Part shown: positions 18,395 through 26,972 of the stretch, one piece after another
How positions within the stretch are numbered: position 1 is the stretch's first letter
How the letters are laid out: each line of letters starts with the position of its first letter
NCBI GenBank assembly: GCA_029266635.1
Contig: JAQSWM010000002.1
Span: 1-64,000, forward strand
Length of the DNA stretch: 64,000 bases
Source of the DNA: Sphingobacteriaceae bacterium
GTDB taxonomy: Bacteria; Bacteroidota; Bacteroidia; Sphingobacteriales; Sphingobacteriaceae
Reading direction: 5' to 3'
Program-made: the position numbers and the translations under genes
The notes under the pieces: generated by a model
Databases searched by the model: none
What the model saw: only the letters and a program-made list of their open reading frames with translations
Told to the model about the DNA's origin: nothing

Positions 18395-18931
18395 TCAACT
18401 CGAAACAATCGTCGAGTCTCCCGCCACGGGATTTGGGTCAAACCACTTATCCTGAACTTTCAGCACTTTCTCAATCACGTCTCTCACACAGCCGTGCCCG
18501 CCGCCTTTTGGCGAAATATACACGCTGATTTCCTTCACCTCTTCCACCGCATCGGCAGGGCACACGGGCACGCCAGCCAATTTCATCACGGGGAGATCAG
18601 GAATGTCATCGCCCATGTACAGTATTTCTTCTGGCGATAAGCCGTGGTCCTCTACAAACTTATTGTATGTGTCGATCTTCTTCGCAATCCCCAGATACAC
18701 ATCTGCCATCCCCAAAGTATTCAGGCGCAACAGAGCTCCCTGCGATTTCCCGCCGGATATAGCACAAATTTTAAATCCGCGTTTTAAGGCTAGCTGAATA
18801 GCGTATCCATCCCGCACATTAAAGCGGCGCAACTGCTCGCCAGTTTCCGTCACATGCACGGTAGCATCCGTTAGAACGCCGTCTATGTCGAGCACGAAAG
18901 CTTTAATCTGATGCAGCTTTTCGAGAAACAT
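18395..18931 (-). CDS. kdsC: KdsC-type HAD phosphatase (KDO-8-phosphate phosphatase)
   Basis: 178 residues from the ATG at 18931 (MFLEKLHQIKAFVLDIDGV). The open frame runs further upstream to 19021 but that part lies inside iscX. HAD type C0 signs: nucleophile Asp15 and Asp17 in LDIDGVLTD, Lys in GIAKKIDTY, and GDDIPDLPVM for the last metal ligand. KdsC removes phosphate from KDO-8-P in lipid A/LPS core synthesis, acting as a tetramer. It starts 1 bp after the iscX stop. Confidence 0.9.
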   Translation of the reverse strand: MFLEKLHQIKAFVLDIDGVLTDATVHVTETGEQLRRFNVRDGYAIQLALKRGFKICAISGGKSQGALLRLNTLGMADVYLGIAKKIDTYNKFVEDHGLSPEEILYMGDDIPDLPVMKLAGVPVCPADAVEEVKEISVYISPKGGGHGCVRDVIEKVLKVQDKWFDPNPVAGDSTIVSS

Positions 18932-18932
18932 C

Positions 18933-19178
18933 TTAGTTCTGATTATCCCTCCACTCGTAAACCCAGGCGGATTGAATCTGCTCCAGGTATCCTTCGTTGC
19001 ATTCCTCGCTTTTGCCAGCAAAGTTGGGGAGGCTCATCACCCAATCCTTAAGATCGGTGAACCGGATACGGTATATTTTTGATTCATTAAAGTCATCGCC
19101 GAACTTCTCGTACAAGCCCATAGCAATGTCTTCAATGTCGTTCCAATGAATTGGAAGCGCAAATTTATCGTTTATCAT
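18933..19178 (-). CDS. iscX: IscX-like Fe-S assembly protein
   Basis: 81 residues, typical for IscX (YfhJ). The pattern LPIHWNDIEDIAMGLYEKFG, then RFTDLKDWVMSLPNF, is the family core. IscX binds iron and the desulfurase IscS and modulates cluster assembly. It sits 8 bp after the ferredoxin gene, matching the fdx-iscX order of isc operons; IscS, IscU and HscB are not nearby, while hscA is 17 kb away in the window. Confidence 0.9.
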   Translation of the reverse strand: MINDKFALPIHWNDIEDIAMGLYEKFGDDFNESKIYRIRFTDLKDWVMSLPNFAGKSEECNEGYLEQIQSAWVYEWRDNQN

Positions 19179-19186
19179 AATGTTGA

Positions 19187-19519
19187 TTAATGTCCAAGGA
19201 ACTGCTTTTGGTTCGGCAAGGTAACTTCAATATCGCCGTCTATGACTACACATTGGCAGCCCAGTCGCGAGTTGATGCGGGGGTTTACAGCACGATCTAT
19301 AAAGTCTTCCTCCTTATCGGAGATTTCCCGGATGTTATCTTCGCCTTTATTAACATAGACATGGCAGGTGCTGCAACCACAAACTCCTCCGCAATTATGC
19401 TGAAGTTCTACGCCATTGTCGAGGCATACGTCCAACACAGATTCGCCTTCAATTATTGGTAATTCTATAGATTCTAATCCGGCTTCTTCGAAATTTATCT
19501 TGAGCTTGTAAACGTTCAT
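19187..19519 (-). CDS. fdx: ISC-type [2Fe-2S] ferredoxin
   Basis: 110 residues of the adrenodoxin/ISC ferredoxin type. Cluster ligands Cys43, Cys49, Cys52 and Cys88 follow the C-x5-C-x2-C...C spacing (HNCGGVCGCSTCHVYV, then LGCQC). It supplies electrons for iron-sulfur cluster assembly. First gene of the fdx-iscX-kdsC-maf run, with a TAnnTTTG box 7 bp before the ATG. Confidence 0.93.
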   Translation of the reverse strand: MNVYKLKINFEEAGLESIELPIIEGESVLDVCLDNGVELQHNCGGVCGCSTCHVYVNKGEDNIREISDKEEDFIDRAVNPRINSRLGCQCVVIDGDIEVTLPNQKQFLGH

Positions 19520-19526
19520 TGCCTCG

Positions 19527-19534
19527 CAAAATTA
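19527..19534 (-). promoter_or_regulatory. -7 promoter box of fdx operon
   Basis: The - strand reads TAATTTTG, a perfect TAnnTTTG, ending 7 bp before the fdx ATG. The transcript would have an extremely short leader. No clear -33 box is seen. Confidence 0.4.
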
Positions 19535-19551
19535 GCAAAATTGAATAAGCC

Positions 19552-20325
19552 TCAGGGTTTATGGTAAAAATTGATGATGTGCTGACTGAGCGTTTCATAA
19601 AGTGCCTGCAACTGAGGCGTTGCCGAAGAGAGAAACTCTAAGTGCTTGTGAATGGTTGCCTGATCGTTGCGGATTGCGGGTCCGGTTTGTACCTCTTTAG
19701 GATTTGAGTGCTGAGCTTTTCGAGCCGTTTCGGCTATGAGCGGGCGGAGCAATTGGAAGTCGAGGCCTTGTGTATCCAGCACTTCCTTTGCTGCCGAATA
19801 CAGGGAATTTACAAAGTTGGAGGCGAACACGGCAGCCACATGCAGGGAAAGCCGCTTTTCTGAATTTACTTCCAGTACCTGCGAGGAGGCGGAGCTCGCA
19901 AGATCTTTCAAAATTTGAACAACCTCTTCTGAATTGCTTTCAATTAGCAACGGAACATGGCTGAAATCTACTTCTTTGTCTTTTGACAGCGTTTGTAACG
20001 GGTAGAGAACGCCAATTTTAGCTGATGAACCCTTTAGGATGTCAATCGAGGTTGAACCTGATGTGTGGACCAGAAGCGTATTTCCAAGGTTTAGCTGCGA
20101 AGCGATGTTTGCAATAGCATCATCTTTAACTGCGATAATCGCTAAGTCGATGTTTTTGTCTATTAGCTCAATCCGCTCAACTGCTTCTGATCTGGTGTGA
20201 TAAGCAAGGAGGCTGGCGTGATGGAAATCTCTGCTCCAAATCTGCACTATATTGTGCCCGGCGTTTGCAAAAGCTGCCGCTAAGTGCGTAGCAACATTGC
20301 CCGAGCCAATAATTGAGATTCGCAT
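19552..20325 (-). CDS. Rossmann-like/DUF2520 oxidoreductase
   Basis: 257 residues. The N-terminus is a dinucleotide-binding Rossmann fold (SIIGSGNVATHLAAAFANAG), followed by VHTSGSTSIDIL and the DUF2520 helical domain (SLHVAAVFASNFVNSL), like the F420/NADP or 6-phosphogluconate dehydrogenase fold. The reaction is not established. The start lies 4 bp after the ccmF stop, so it is probably read with ccmE-ccmF, although a role in cytochrome maturation is not known. Confidence 0.88.
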   Translation of the reverse strand: MRISIIGSGNVATHLAAAFANAGHNIVQIWSRDFHHASLLAYHTRSEAVERIELIDKNIDLAIIAVKDDAIANIASQLNLGNTLLVHTSGSTSIDILKGSSAKIGVLYPLQTLSKDKEVDFSHVPLLIESNSEEVVQILKDLASSASSQVLEVNSEKRLSLHVAAVFASNFVNSLYSAAKEVLDTQGLDFQLLRPLIAETARKAQHSNPKEVQTGPAIRNDQATIHKHLEFLSSATPQLQALYETLSQHIINFYHKP

Positions 20326-20328
20326 GCG

Positions 20329-22764
20329 CTACGCTGTTTTCAGTTCTTTATTCCTCCTGAATATGGATAAAAGAAAACCAACAACCATAATAATTGAACC
20401 AGCCCAGAAAAGGTTGATGTAAGGAAATACTATAGCCTTCAGCACAATCCATTTTTTCTCTGCCGGTTTTTTCTGATAAACCATCAACTCAAGCGTCTTT
20501 TTAGCAGGATCAATTTTTGTGAAGCGAAGTTTTAATCCAGCCTGATCTACATTTTTGCCGAAATCTACAGGCTGTTGGCCAGCTTTAAGGAGATAAATGG
20601 GCTCCGCGTCGTACTTGCCATCCGGTGTATTTACTTCAAGCGCCATCCCTACGGCAATATCATTTTGGTTTAGGCTGATGTCTTTAATCTTCGCATCCTT
20701 GTTGATGCCTTTCACAACTATAAACCCGGTCTTGTAACGAACTGTATCGCCTATATTCACTTCGTGAGTGCTTGGATCTAAATAATTTTCCTCATCAGTA
20801 TGGCCTTCGTGGTCGTGATTTCCTTCGGGCGGCGCAATGCTGCTCAGGTGCGTGTACACGTCGTGGAAGATGTAGTGCTTTGTATCCGGCGACGCGATTA
20901 GCCCCATTTTGGGATTGATCTGAACGTTGGGATACAAGTTAAATTCCTCCGACACTTTGCCATCCTTGTCGTACACTTTGTAATTCACTTTCACGTAGGT
21001 ATTTGGTCCTTCGGTGGTATCGTTCAGGTAAGTAATAGTGTACTTGTCCATTTTGATCGGCTCATTCTGATACATCATCAGGTTTTCACCCGATTTGTTC
21101 TCCTTTTCAAAACCTTTAATTGGAATAGGTCCCGAATTGTTTACCGAGATCACCTTGTTTGTGGCGGCGGCAACTAAAGCTCCTATGAGCAGCAATCCAA
21201 ATCCAATATGGGCTACCGCAGAGCCCGCCAGCTTCCACTTCCCTTTCAGCGCCTCGCCGAGCAATTTGCCGTTGGCGATGATCGAGAACAATCCCGCAAA
21301 GGTTAACAAAATGAACATCGGATTTGAGTAAACCTTGGTGATGTAAACCAATATGCCGGTTAGGATAGCGGCGGCAACCAGGGATACTACAATGCTGATG
21401 AAAAACTTACTGGAGTCCGTGTTTTTGTACTTCAGGAATTGTGCAAAGCCCGAGATAAGTGCAATCACGATTGCGAACGGTACCTGCCATTTGTTATAAT
21501 GTTGAACCGGCTCTACCGGTGGAGCAACTTTTGTCCCGAACATGGCGTTGAAAACCGGGATGGAGGTAGATGATATAATTTGCACACAAGCAACCGTAAG
21601 CACAAGTGCTCCAATGAACAGCCAGAACTCGCGTGAGTAGGTTTCTTCATCCTTTTTAGTGATAGGCAATTCTTTCCATCGCCAAACCAGAAAAGCTACC
21701 GCGATAGCTGCGAAGATGAGCACATCTATAACCAGGTGCCAGAACATCCCCAGATCGGTGAAGGCGTGTACAGATGTTTCGCCTAAAATTCCGCTTCGTG
21801 TCAGGAATGAGGCATAAAGAACCAGCACAAAACTGATGAGCGTTAGAAACGTAGCGGTGAAGTATGAGTGCCCGGAATGTTTGTATGCAAGCAAAACGTG
21901 TACGGCGGCAATGAGCGTAAGCCATGGAATTATTGAAGCATTTTCAACCGGATCCCAAGCCCAGAAGCCACCAAAGTTGAGCGCTTCATAAGCCCAAAAT
22001 GAACCCATCACAATTCCTGTTCCCAGGATCATTACGGCAAACAGAGCCCAGGGCATAACAGGTTTAGTCCACTCATGGAAGCGTTTGGTCCAGAGGCCGG
22101 CTATCGCGTAAGCAAAAGGAACGATCATGGAAGCAAAACCCAGGAAGAGCGTAGGAGGGTGGATAACCATCCAATAGTTCTGAAGCAATGGATTTAAGCC
22201 ATTTCCGTCGGCGATAAGCGATAAATAATCAGGCCTGGCGAAAATAGGTGCCTCAATAGCGCTCCTTAGCAGAATAAAAGGTGAACTGCCCACCCGCGTC
22301 CCGAAAATTTCGACACCCAACAACATTGAAGATAACATTGCCTGCGATACCATCACAATAGTCAGCACCGGGCTCTCCCAGCTCTTGGCTCGCCATATCA
22401 GCACATTGGCCAGCACACCTTGCCAGAACGTCCAAAGCCAAAAGCTTCCTTCCTGACCCTCCCAGAAACTGGAAATAATGTAGTAAACCGGCAGGGCTTT
22501 AGAAGAGTGCGCCCAGGCATAATGATATTCAAAAAGATGGTTGTAGATGATATAGAAAAGGCATGCCCCGATTCCTACCACGGCTGTGGTATTAAGCCAG
22601 GTAGCAATTCGGGCTATACGTCGCCATGAATTGTCAAATGCTCCGGAAATTGTTGCGTAGTAGTAAGAAACAGCCGCCAGGATAGCTGAACCGAAAGAAA
22701 GTATGATAAAGAACTGGCCTAACCTGCCGGGAAGCAGATGTTCGCCTACGAATTGTATGTCCAT
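20329..22764 (-). CDS. ccmF: Cytochrome c heme lyase CcmF/CcsA-type protein
   Basis: 811 residues with about 14 TM helices. The WWD-type heme-handling loop is seen in EALNFGGFWAWDPVENASII, and conserved segments YWMVIHPPTLFLGFA and HSSKALPVYYIISSFWEGQE match CcmF. A large periplasmic domain (~560-780) near the C-terminus includes a His-rich stretch (EGNHDHEGHTDEEN) before the last TM. CcmF attaches heme to apocytochrome c, taking it from CcmE. It lies 61 bp behind ccmE. It is longer than proteobacterial CcmF (~650 residues), as in other Bacteroidota. Confidence 0.93.
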   Translation of the reverse strand: MDIQFVGEHLLPGRLGQFFIILSFGSAILAAVSYYYATISGAFDNSWRRIARIATWLNTTAVVGIGACLFYIIYNHLFEYHYAWAHSSKALPVYYIISSFWEGQEGSFWLWTFWQGVLANVLIWRAKSWESPVLTIVMVSQAMLSSMLLGVEIFGTRVGSSPFILLRSAIEAPIFARPDYLSLIADGNGLNPLLQNYWMVIHPPTLFLGFASMIVPFAYAIAGLWTKRFHEWTKPVMPWALFAVMILGTGIVMGSFWAYEALNFGGFWAWDPVENASIIPWLTLIAAVHVLLAYKHSGHSYFTATFLTLISFVLVLYASFLTRSGILGETSVHAFTDLGMFWHLVIDVLIFAAIAVAFLVWRWKELPITKKDEETYSREFWLFIGALVLTVACVQIISSTSIPVFNAMFGTKVAPPVEPVQHYNKWQVPFAIVIALISGFAQFLKYKNTDSSKFFISIVVSLVAAAILTGILVYITKVYSNPMFILLTFAGLFSIIANGKLLGEALKGKWKLAGSAVAHIGFGLLLIGALVAAATNKVISVNNSGPIPIKGFEKENKSGENLMMYQNEPIKMDKYTITYLNDTTEGPNTYVKVNYKVYDKDGKVSEEFNLYPNVQINPKMGLIASPDTKHYIFHDVYTHLSSIAPPEGNHDHEGHTDEENYLDPSTHEVNIGDTVRYKTGFIVVKGINKDAKIKDISLNQNDIAVGMALEVNTPDGKYDAEPIYLLKAGQQPVDFGKNVDQAGLKLRFTKIDPAKKTLELMVYQKKPAEKKWIVLKAIVFPYINLFWAGSIIMVVGFLLSIFRRNKELKTA

Positions 22765-22825
22765 TAAAATGAGTTTTGCCGATCTGAGGTTTGTGGAAGA
22801 GCCTCAGCGCAGCTTGCGAAAACAA

Positions 22826-23236
22826 TTAAATTTTAGAGGGCTGGGCCGTGTGTGCCGAAACTTCAACCTGGTCCTTATTATATTTAGATGGGCACTTCAT
22901 TAATATTTTGGATGCATGGAATTCGTCGCCTTGCATTTTGCCGGTCAGCACAATCTGCTCTGATTTCTCAAAGTCCTGCGGCTTGGTGCCGTTGAACACA
23001 ACTTTACACTCTACACCGCTTTTGTCTTTCATGTAAAAGGCAAAATAGTTTGCATCCTCTTGTGGATTGTAAACCATTTCTTTTTGTTTGTTCAAGTTGC
23101 CCACCACGTGGAGCTCAGACTGCGTTTTTACTGCTTCAGAAAAGTTAGCATATGTGCTGGAATCGGCGTACGTGCTGATGATTACACCAATCGCAATTGC
23201 GATGATAATAATTCCTATAATGGAGCTTTTTTTCAT
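22826..23236 (-). CDS. ccmE: Heme chaperone CcmE, CxxxY type
   Basis: 136 residues: one N-terminal TM (SIIGIIIIAIAIGVIIS) and a periplasmic OB fold. CcmE carries heme from CcmC to CcmF. The heme-attachment motif is C-P-S-K-Y (Cys115, Tyr119) instead of the His-x-x-x-Tyr of E. coli, placing it in the CxxxY class described for some sulfate reducers and archaea. A good -33/-7 promoter lies just upstream (23276-23308). Confidence 0.92.
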   Translation of the reverse strand: MKKSSIIGIIIIAIAIGVIISTYADSSTYANFSEAVKTQSELHVVGNLNKQKEMVYNPQEDANYFAFYMKDKSGVECKVVFNGTKPQDFEKSEQIVLTGKMQGDEFHASKILMKCPSKYNKDQVEVSAHTAQPSKI

Positions 23237-23275
23237 TGTTTTTCTTTGCAGCCCTTTTAACGGCTTTTAATGGGA

Positions 23276-23308
23276 CAAAAGTACGAAATACTAATCCTTG
23301 GCTACAAA
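23276..23308 (-). promoter_or_regulatory. -33/-7 promoter of ccmE-ccmF
   Basis: On the - strand TTTG (23308-23305) is followed after 21 bp by TACTTTTG (23283-23276), a perfect TAnnTTTG. This spacing fits the Bacteroidota consensus. The ATG lies about 40 bp downstream. It is the best-formed promoter I see in the window. Confidence 0.6.
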
Positions 23309-23348
23309 GTTACCAAATAGGAAGCTTATTAAGAATTAATCTAAACGA

Positions 23349-23375
23349 TTAAGGCGCCGGATTGCGGCGCCTTAA
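23349..23375 (-). terminator. Hairpin after glutamate dehydrogenase gene
   Basis: An 11-bp perfect stem (23349-23359 with 23365-23375), loop of five. It lies between the gdhA stop and the ccmE promoter on the same strand, so it most likely ends gdhA transcription. The following T tract is weak (tcgtttag). Confidence 0.6.
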
Positions 23376-23428
23376 TAAAACTGTTACATAGAAGGTTTTT
23401 TTTAAAACTTTAAAATCGTACTCTTTTG

Positions 23429-24865
23429 TTATGGCCAAATACCCATATTCATGTATGACACGGCTACTTTGTCAATCGAACTTACAAAAGCTGCAGTCCG
23501 CAAGCTGTCAATTTTTGGATTCCGCATCTTAATTTCTCTGATCTCGTGATATGAACGGATCATAGTGTCTTCCAGGCCTGAATTTACCAGCTCAAGTTCG
23601 GAAGCTCCATGTATGATGGTGCTGCGCTGAAGCGGAGTCATGGTAGAACCAGTCATAGATTCAATCATGTTCACGATGTTGGTGCTTGCATTTTCTTCGT
23701 AGCGGCGATCCATGCGCCCGAAAGCTACGTGCGAGAGGTTTTTAAGCCACTCAAAGTACGATACCGTAACACCACCGGCGTTGCAATACATATCAGGGAT
23801 AATGATGCCCCCGCGTTTCAGGAATGCGTCGGCTGCCTGAGGTGAAGTTGGGCCGTTTGCTCCTTCAGCAATGATCTTCGCTTTTACCCTGCCGATGTTT
23901 GCTTCTGTGAGCTGGTTTTCCAGCGCTGCAGGCACCAGGATATCGCATTCCTGCTCAAGCCCTTCTGCCGAGTTTTTAAACTCTTTGGTTGCTCCTTTGA
24001 AATTCAGAATTGAGCCAGTTTCCTTTCTGTGAGCAACTACATCGTCCAGGTATAAACCGTCGGGATTATAAATTGCGCCATCAAACTCGCAAAGGCCTAC
24101 AATAGTCGCTCCATATTCTGTCAGGTATTTAGCAGAGTGATACCCCACATTGCCTAAACCCTGTATGATTATCTTTTTGCCTGCAAGTCCGGCTGTTAAA
24201 CCAAGCGCCTTCATGTCATCAGCAAAGCTTACACATTCGCGTACAGCTATGGCAACACCACGGCCAGTGGCTTCGCGGCGTCCGGCAATTCCGTGAAGTG
24301 CGATTGGCTTTCCGGTTACGCATCCCATCGCGTCAAGCTGCCCCGGGTTCATTGTGTAATAAGTATCAGCGATCCAGCTCATCTCACGCTCTCCCGAGCC
24401 ATAATCCGGCGCAGGCACGTCGATACCCGGCCCAATGAAATTTTTCTTGATCAGCTCAACGGTGTAGCGACGAGTTATGGTTTCGAGTTCGGCGATGGTG
24501 TAGTTTTTCGGATTGATCTTGATGCCGCCCTTAGCTCCGCCGAAAGGCACATTTACAATTGCGCATTTGTAGGTCATTAAGGCAGCTAGTGCCATCACTT
24601 CATCCTCATTCACCATTTCGCTGTAGCGGATACCGCCTTTTGTTGGCGACATGTGGTGAGAGTGTTCTACCCTCCACGCATGGATAACTTCAAAGCTATC
24701 GCCTTTGCGGATAGGAAACTGGAAGCGATACACACTGTTACAAGCTTTAATTTGTTCTAATAGGCCTTTTGGATGGTTTGTGAACTGGGCTGCGTGGTCA
24801 AAGAACTGACATACGTCTCCAAAAAAGTCATTATTTGGAGCAACAGCTTCATTAGGATTTGCCAT
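23429..24865 (-). CDS. gdhA: Glu/Leu/Phe/Val dehydrogenase (glutamate dehydrogenase)
   Basis: 478 residues. It catalyses reversible NAD(P)-linked deamination of glutamate to 2-oxoglutarate. The substrate loop [13 protein letters not shown], the catalytic region [20 protein letters not shown] and the Rossmann motif [16 protein letters not shown] are present. The length is longer than standard ~420-residue GdhA but fits Bacteroidota enzymes of this type. It interrupts the ccm genes (ccmE/F below, ccmD/C/B above) but has its own terminator, so the placement may be incidental. Confidence 0.92.
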   Translation of the reverse strand: MANPNEAVAPNNDFFGDVCQFFDHAAQFTNHPKGLLEQIKACNSVYRFQFPIRKGDSFEVIHAWRVEHSHHMSPTKGGIRYSEMVNEDEVMALAALMTYKCAIVNVPFGGAKGGIKINPKNYTIAELETITRRYTVELIKKNFIGPGIDVPAPDYGSGEREMSWIADTYYTMNPGQLDAMGCVTGKPIALHGIAGRREATGRGVAIAVRECVSFADDMKALGLTAGLAGKKIIIQGLGNVGYHSAKYLTEYGATIVGLCEFDGAIYNPDGLYLDDVVAHRKETGSILNFKGATKEFKNSAEGLEQECDILVPAALENQLTEANIGRVKAKIIAEGANGPTSPQAADAFLKRGGIIIPDMYCNAGGVTVSYFEWLKNLSHVAFGRMDRRYEENASTNIVNMIESMTGSTMTPLQRSTIIHGASELELVNSGLEDTMIRSYHEIREIKMRNPKIDSLRTAAFVSSIDKVAVSYMNMGIWP

Positions 24866-25022
24866 ATAAATTGGTTGTTATTTGAAGGTTTTAACTGGTT
24901 TTTTGCAAGTTGAGCTAAAAAAAATCAAACCTGCAAATGCTGTATTTACTTAGTGTAAAGCCAACACAATATCGAAAAACCCGCTAAAAATATGTATACA
25001 ACATTTAAAGGCAGCTTTTGAT

Positions 25023-25232
25023 TTATTTGTTACGTTCTAATTTTTTTAATCTTTTATCGATGCTGAAGAGATAAACAGCCAGACCGATAAAAATAATGAG
25101 GATTACAGCAATCACAACGTAGATTTTTCCGGAGCTCCGCATGTCTATCGCTGTGCCTGCAGAGGGCTCCTGGGCAAAAGTAAGGGTAGTAGTTGCCAGT
25201 AGAATAAAGAAGAGGGCGATCAGCTTTTTCAT
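25023..25232 (-). CDS. CcmD-like small membrane protein
   Basis: 69 residues with a signal-like N-terminus (LLATTTLTFAQ) and one TM helix (~37-58) followed by a basic cytoplasmic tail (DKRLKKLERNK). This matches the CcmD-like proteins found next to ccmC in Bacteroidota; CcmD helps release heme-loaded CcmE. Its ATG overlaps the ccmC stop (TAATG), so the two are translationally coupled. Confidence 0.8.
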   Translation of the reverse strand: MKKLIALFFILLATTTLTFAQEPSAGTAIDMRSSGKIYVVIAVILIIFIGLAVYLFSIDKRLKKLERNK

Positions 25233-25906
25233 TAATTCAAATCAAGGTTTTTGTTTTCAATTTTGCGGATGCGGTATCTTAGGGTGGCAATCCAAACTCC
25301 GATGACAGGCCAGGCAATCATGGCCGGGTAAAAGACGGTGCGCATGGTATTGTCCATATCCATTTTGCCAAAAGCAGGGTTGCCTCCGTTGCCGGGATGA
25401 AGAGAATCGGTCATGCGGGGCAGGATCATGATCAATACAATCATGATCGGGTAGGCAAAAATATTGTAGATGGCTGATATTTTTGCACGTTTTTGTTCTT
25501 CTTCAATTGAGTTCCGCAGCACCAGATATGCGCAGTAAACCAGGAACGCGATGGCGGCGCTACTCTGCTTGGGGTCATTGCTCCAGGGCTCGCCCCAGGT
25601 ATAATTGGCCCAAATCATTCCCGTAACTAAGCCCAGCACGTAGAAAATCAGCCCGGCGTTCACGCACTCAACGGCAATCAGATCGTGATCTTCTTTTTGG
25701 GTCACCAGATATCTTATGCTGTAAAAAACCGAAATGCTGAAAAGCACAAGCATTGCCATCCACATGGGCACATGGAAATAAACGTTCCTGATTGTTTCGT
25801 TAACGATATCTAACTCGGGTACAGGAAATAGGAAGCCCGCGATAATGGTATAAATTACAACCAGAACAGCAACTGCTTTCCACCAGGTTTTATAAATGAA
25901 ACTCAT
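25232..25906 (-). CDS. ccmC: Heme exporter/CcmE-loading protein CcmC
   Basis: 224 residues with six TM helices. The tryptophan-rich heme loop is seen as MIWANYTWGEPWSNDPKQSS and flanking His in VYFHVPMWMA. CcmC binds heme and hands it to CcmE. The downstream ccmD overlaps by one base. A -33/-7 promoter is seen ~40 bp upstream, and ccmB lies 86 bp further up on the same strand. Confidence 0.93.
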   Translation of the reverse strand: MSFIYKTWWKAVAVLVVIYTIIAGFLFPVPELDIVNETIRNVYFHVPMWMAMLVLFSISVFYSIRYLVTQKEDHDLIAVECVNAGLIFYVLGLVTGMIWANYTWGEPWSNDPKQSSAAIAFLVYCAYLVLRNSIEEEQKRAKISAIYNIFAYPIMIVLIMILPRMTDSLHPGNGGNPAFGKMDMDNTMRTVFYPAMIAWPVIGVWIATLRYRIRKIENKNLDLN

Positions 25907-25943
25907 AGTATTATCAGCAACGAAACGTAGTTTCAGAATGCTG

Positions 25944-25977
25944 CAAATGTACTACTTGTTATAGTATATGTCACAAA
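25944..25977 (-). promoter_or_regulatory. -33/-7 promoter of ccmC-ccmD
   Basis: The - strand has TTTG (25977-25974), 22 bp of spacer and TACATTTG (25951-25944), a perfect TAnnTTTG. The ccmC ATG is 38 bp downstream. It lies between ccmB and ccmC, so ccmC may be transcribed independently. Confidence 0.5.
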
Positions 25978-25992
25978 CGACTGGCAAAACGT

Positions 25993-26652
25993 CTATTCCC
26001 GCCATAAAAAAGGGAACAGCAACAGAGACACTGTTATCACGATGATATTTATCGCTGCCAAAACACCAATTTCATCCAGGCTGACACTCCTGTCTAAGCC
26101 GTCCATGGCATTTTTGGAAAGCTTAATAAGCAGTATCAACAGTGGAATAATAACCGGGAAGCTCAAAATTGCCATTAGTGTTCCGTTGTTACCTGCCTTT
26201 GAGGCGATGGCTGAAACCATTGTAAAAACCGTGGAAAAACTGATGCTGCCAAGTACCACGGCAAGGAAATAGTATAATGGGTCGCCAAGCGGATTGCGGA
26301 ACACTATCCCATATACAAGGAGAGCCAGGCTGCCCAGTACCAGCATCAGCAAAATGTTATAGATGATTTTTGAAATGATGACGGCTTGTGGACTGGCAAT
26401 TGTGTAGTAATAGAGCTGTCGTCCTTTGCTCTCTTGTACGAAGCTTTTGGAGATTGCATTGATGGCAGCAAAAAGGAGGATGATCCAGAAAAGAGCATTC
26501 CAGATTACGCCGCTTGTTTGTTTAAAGGACAGGTAACACACAAAAATGGTGGAAACAACGTACAGTAGTATTCCGTTCAGGGCATATTTGGAACGCCACT
26601 CCAGAACAATTTCTTTGTGCAAAAGAACTTTAACCTGCGTGAGTAAGTTCAT
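25993..26652 (-). CDS. ccmB: Heme exporter protein CcmB
   Basis: 219 residues from the ATG at 26652 (MNLLTQVKVLLHKEIVLEWR); the open frame extends to 26703 without support. Six TM helices; the motif KEIVLEWRSKYALNG and the SKSFVQESKGRQLYYY loop are typical of CcmB, the membrane partner of the CcmA ATPase. ccmA itself is not in the window. It is divergent from hicA. Confidence 0.92.
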   Translation of the reverse strand: MNLLTQVKVLLHKEIVLEWRSKYALNGILLYVVSTIFVCYLSFKQTSGVIWNALFWIILLFAAINAISKSFVQESKGRQLYYYTIASPQAVIISKIIYNILLMLVLGSLALLVYGIVFRNPLGDPLYYFLAVVLGSISFSTVFTMVSAIASKAGNNGTLMAILSFPVIIPLLILLIKLSKNAMDGLDRSVSLDEIGVLAAINIIVITVSLLLFPFLWRE

Positions 26653-26658
26653 GTGAGG

Positions 26659-26666
26659 CAAAGATA
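26659..26666 (-). promoter_or_regulatory. -7 promoter box of ccmB
   Basis: The - strand reads TATCTTTG, a perfect TAnnTTTG, 6 bp before the ccmB ATG at 26652. The implied transcript is nearly leaderless. No -33 box at the right distance. Confidence 0.35.
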
Positions 26667-26725
26667 TATTCACTTTTTGAATAAAATTGCTTTTAATTTG
26701 CAACTAAAATTCAGTTACTTCGTTA

Positions 26726-26971
26726 ATGAGTAAAAAAGAAAAATTAATTAGCCGCTTTAAAACACAGCCAAATGATTTTTCGTGGGATGAGCTAACGTTA
26801 TTGCTGACTTATTTTGGGTTTGCTGAAGTTAGTAAAGGAAAAACAGCGGGCAGTAGAAGGGCTTTTGTAAACGAAAGAACCAGGCAAATAATCAGGTTGC
26901 ATAAACCGCATCCTGAAAAGGTATTGAAGCAGTATCAAATCAAAGAGATAAAAGAAGTTTTAGGATTGTAA
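26726..26971 (+). CDS. hicA: HicA-family toxin of type II toxin-antitoxin pair
   Basis: 81 residues, a double-stranded-RBD-like mRNA interferase. The core is seen: FSWDELTLLLTYFGFAEV, then a basic loop, then IRLHKPHPEKVLKQYQIKEI. The usual GSH(H) catalytic motif reads G-S-R-R here (Gly42-Arg45), so the common His is missing; variants of this kind occur in HicA relatives as I recall. The hicB start follows 1 bp after the stop. Toxicity is inferred from family only. Confidence 0.88.
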   Translation: MSKKEKLISRFKTQPNDFSWDELTLLLTYFGFAEVSKGKTAGSRRAFVNERTRQIIRLHKPHPEKVLKQYQIKEIKEVLGL

Positions 26972-26972
26972 G

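Noticed and set aside
26691-26700. hicAB promoter at ttttaatttg
   Set aside because: Only 7 of 8 match to TAnnTTTG and no -33 box at the right spacing.
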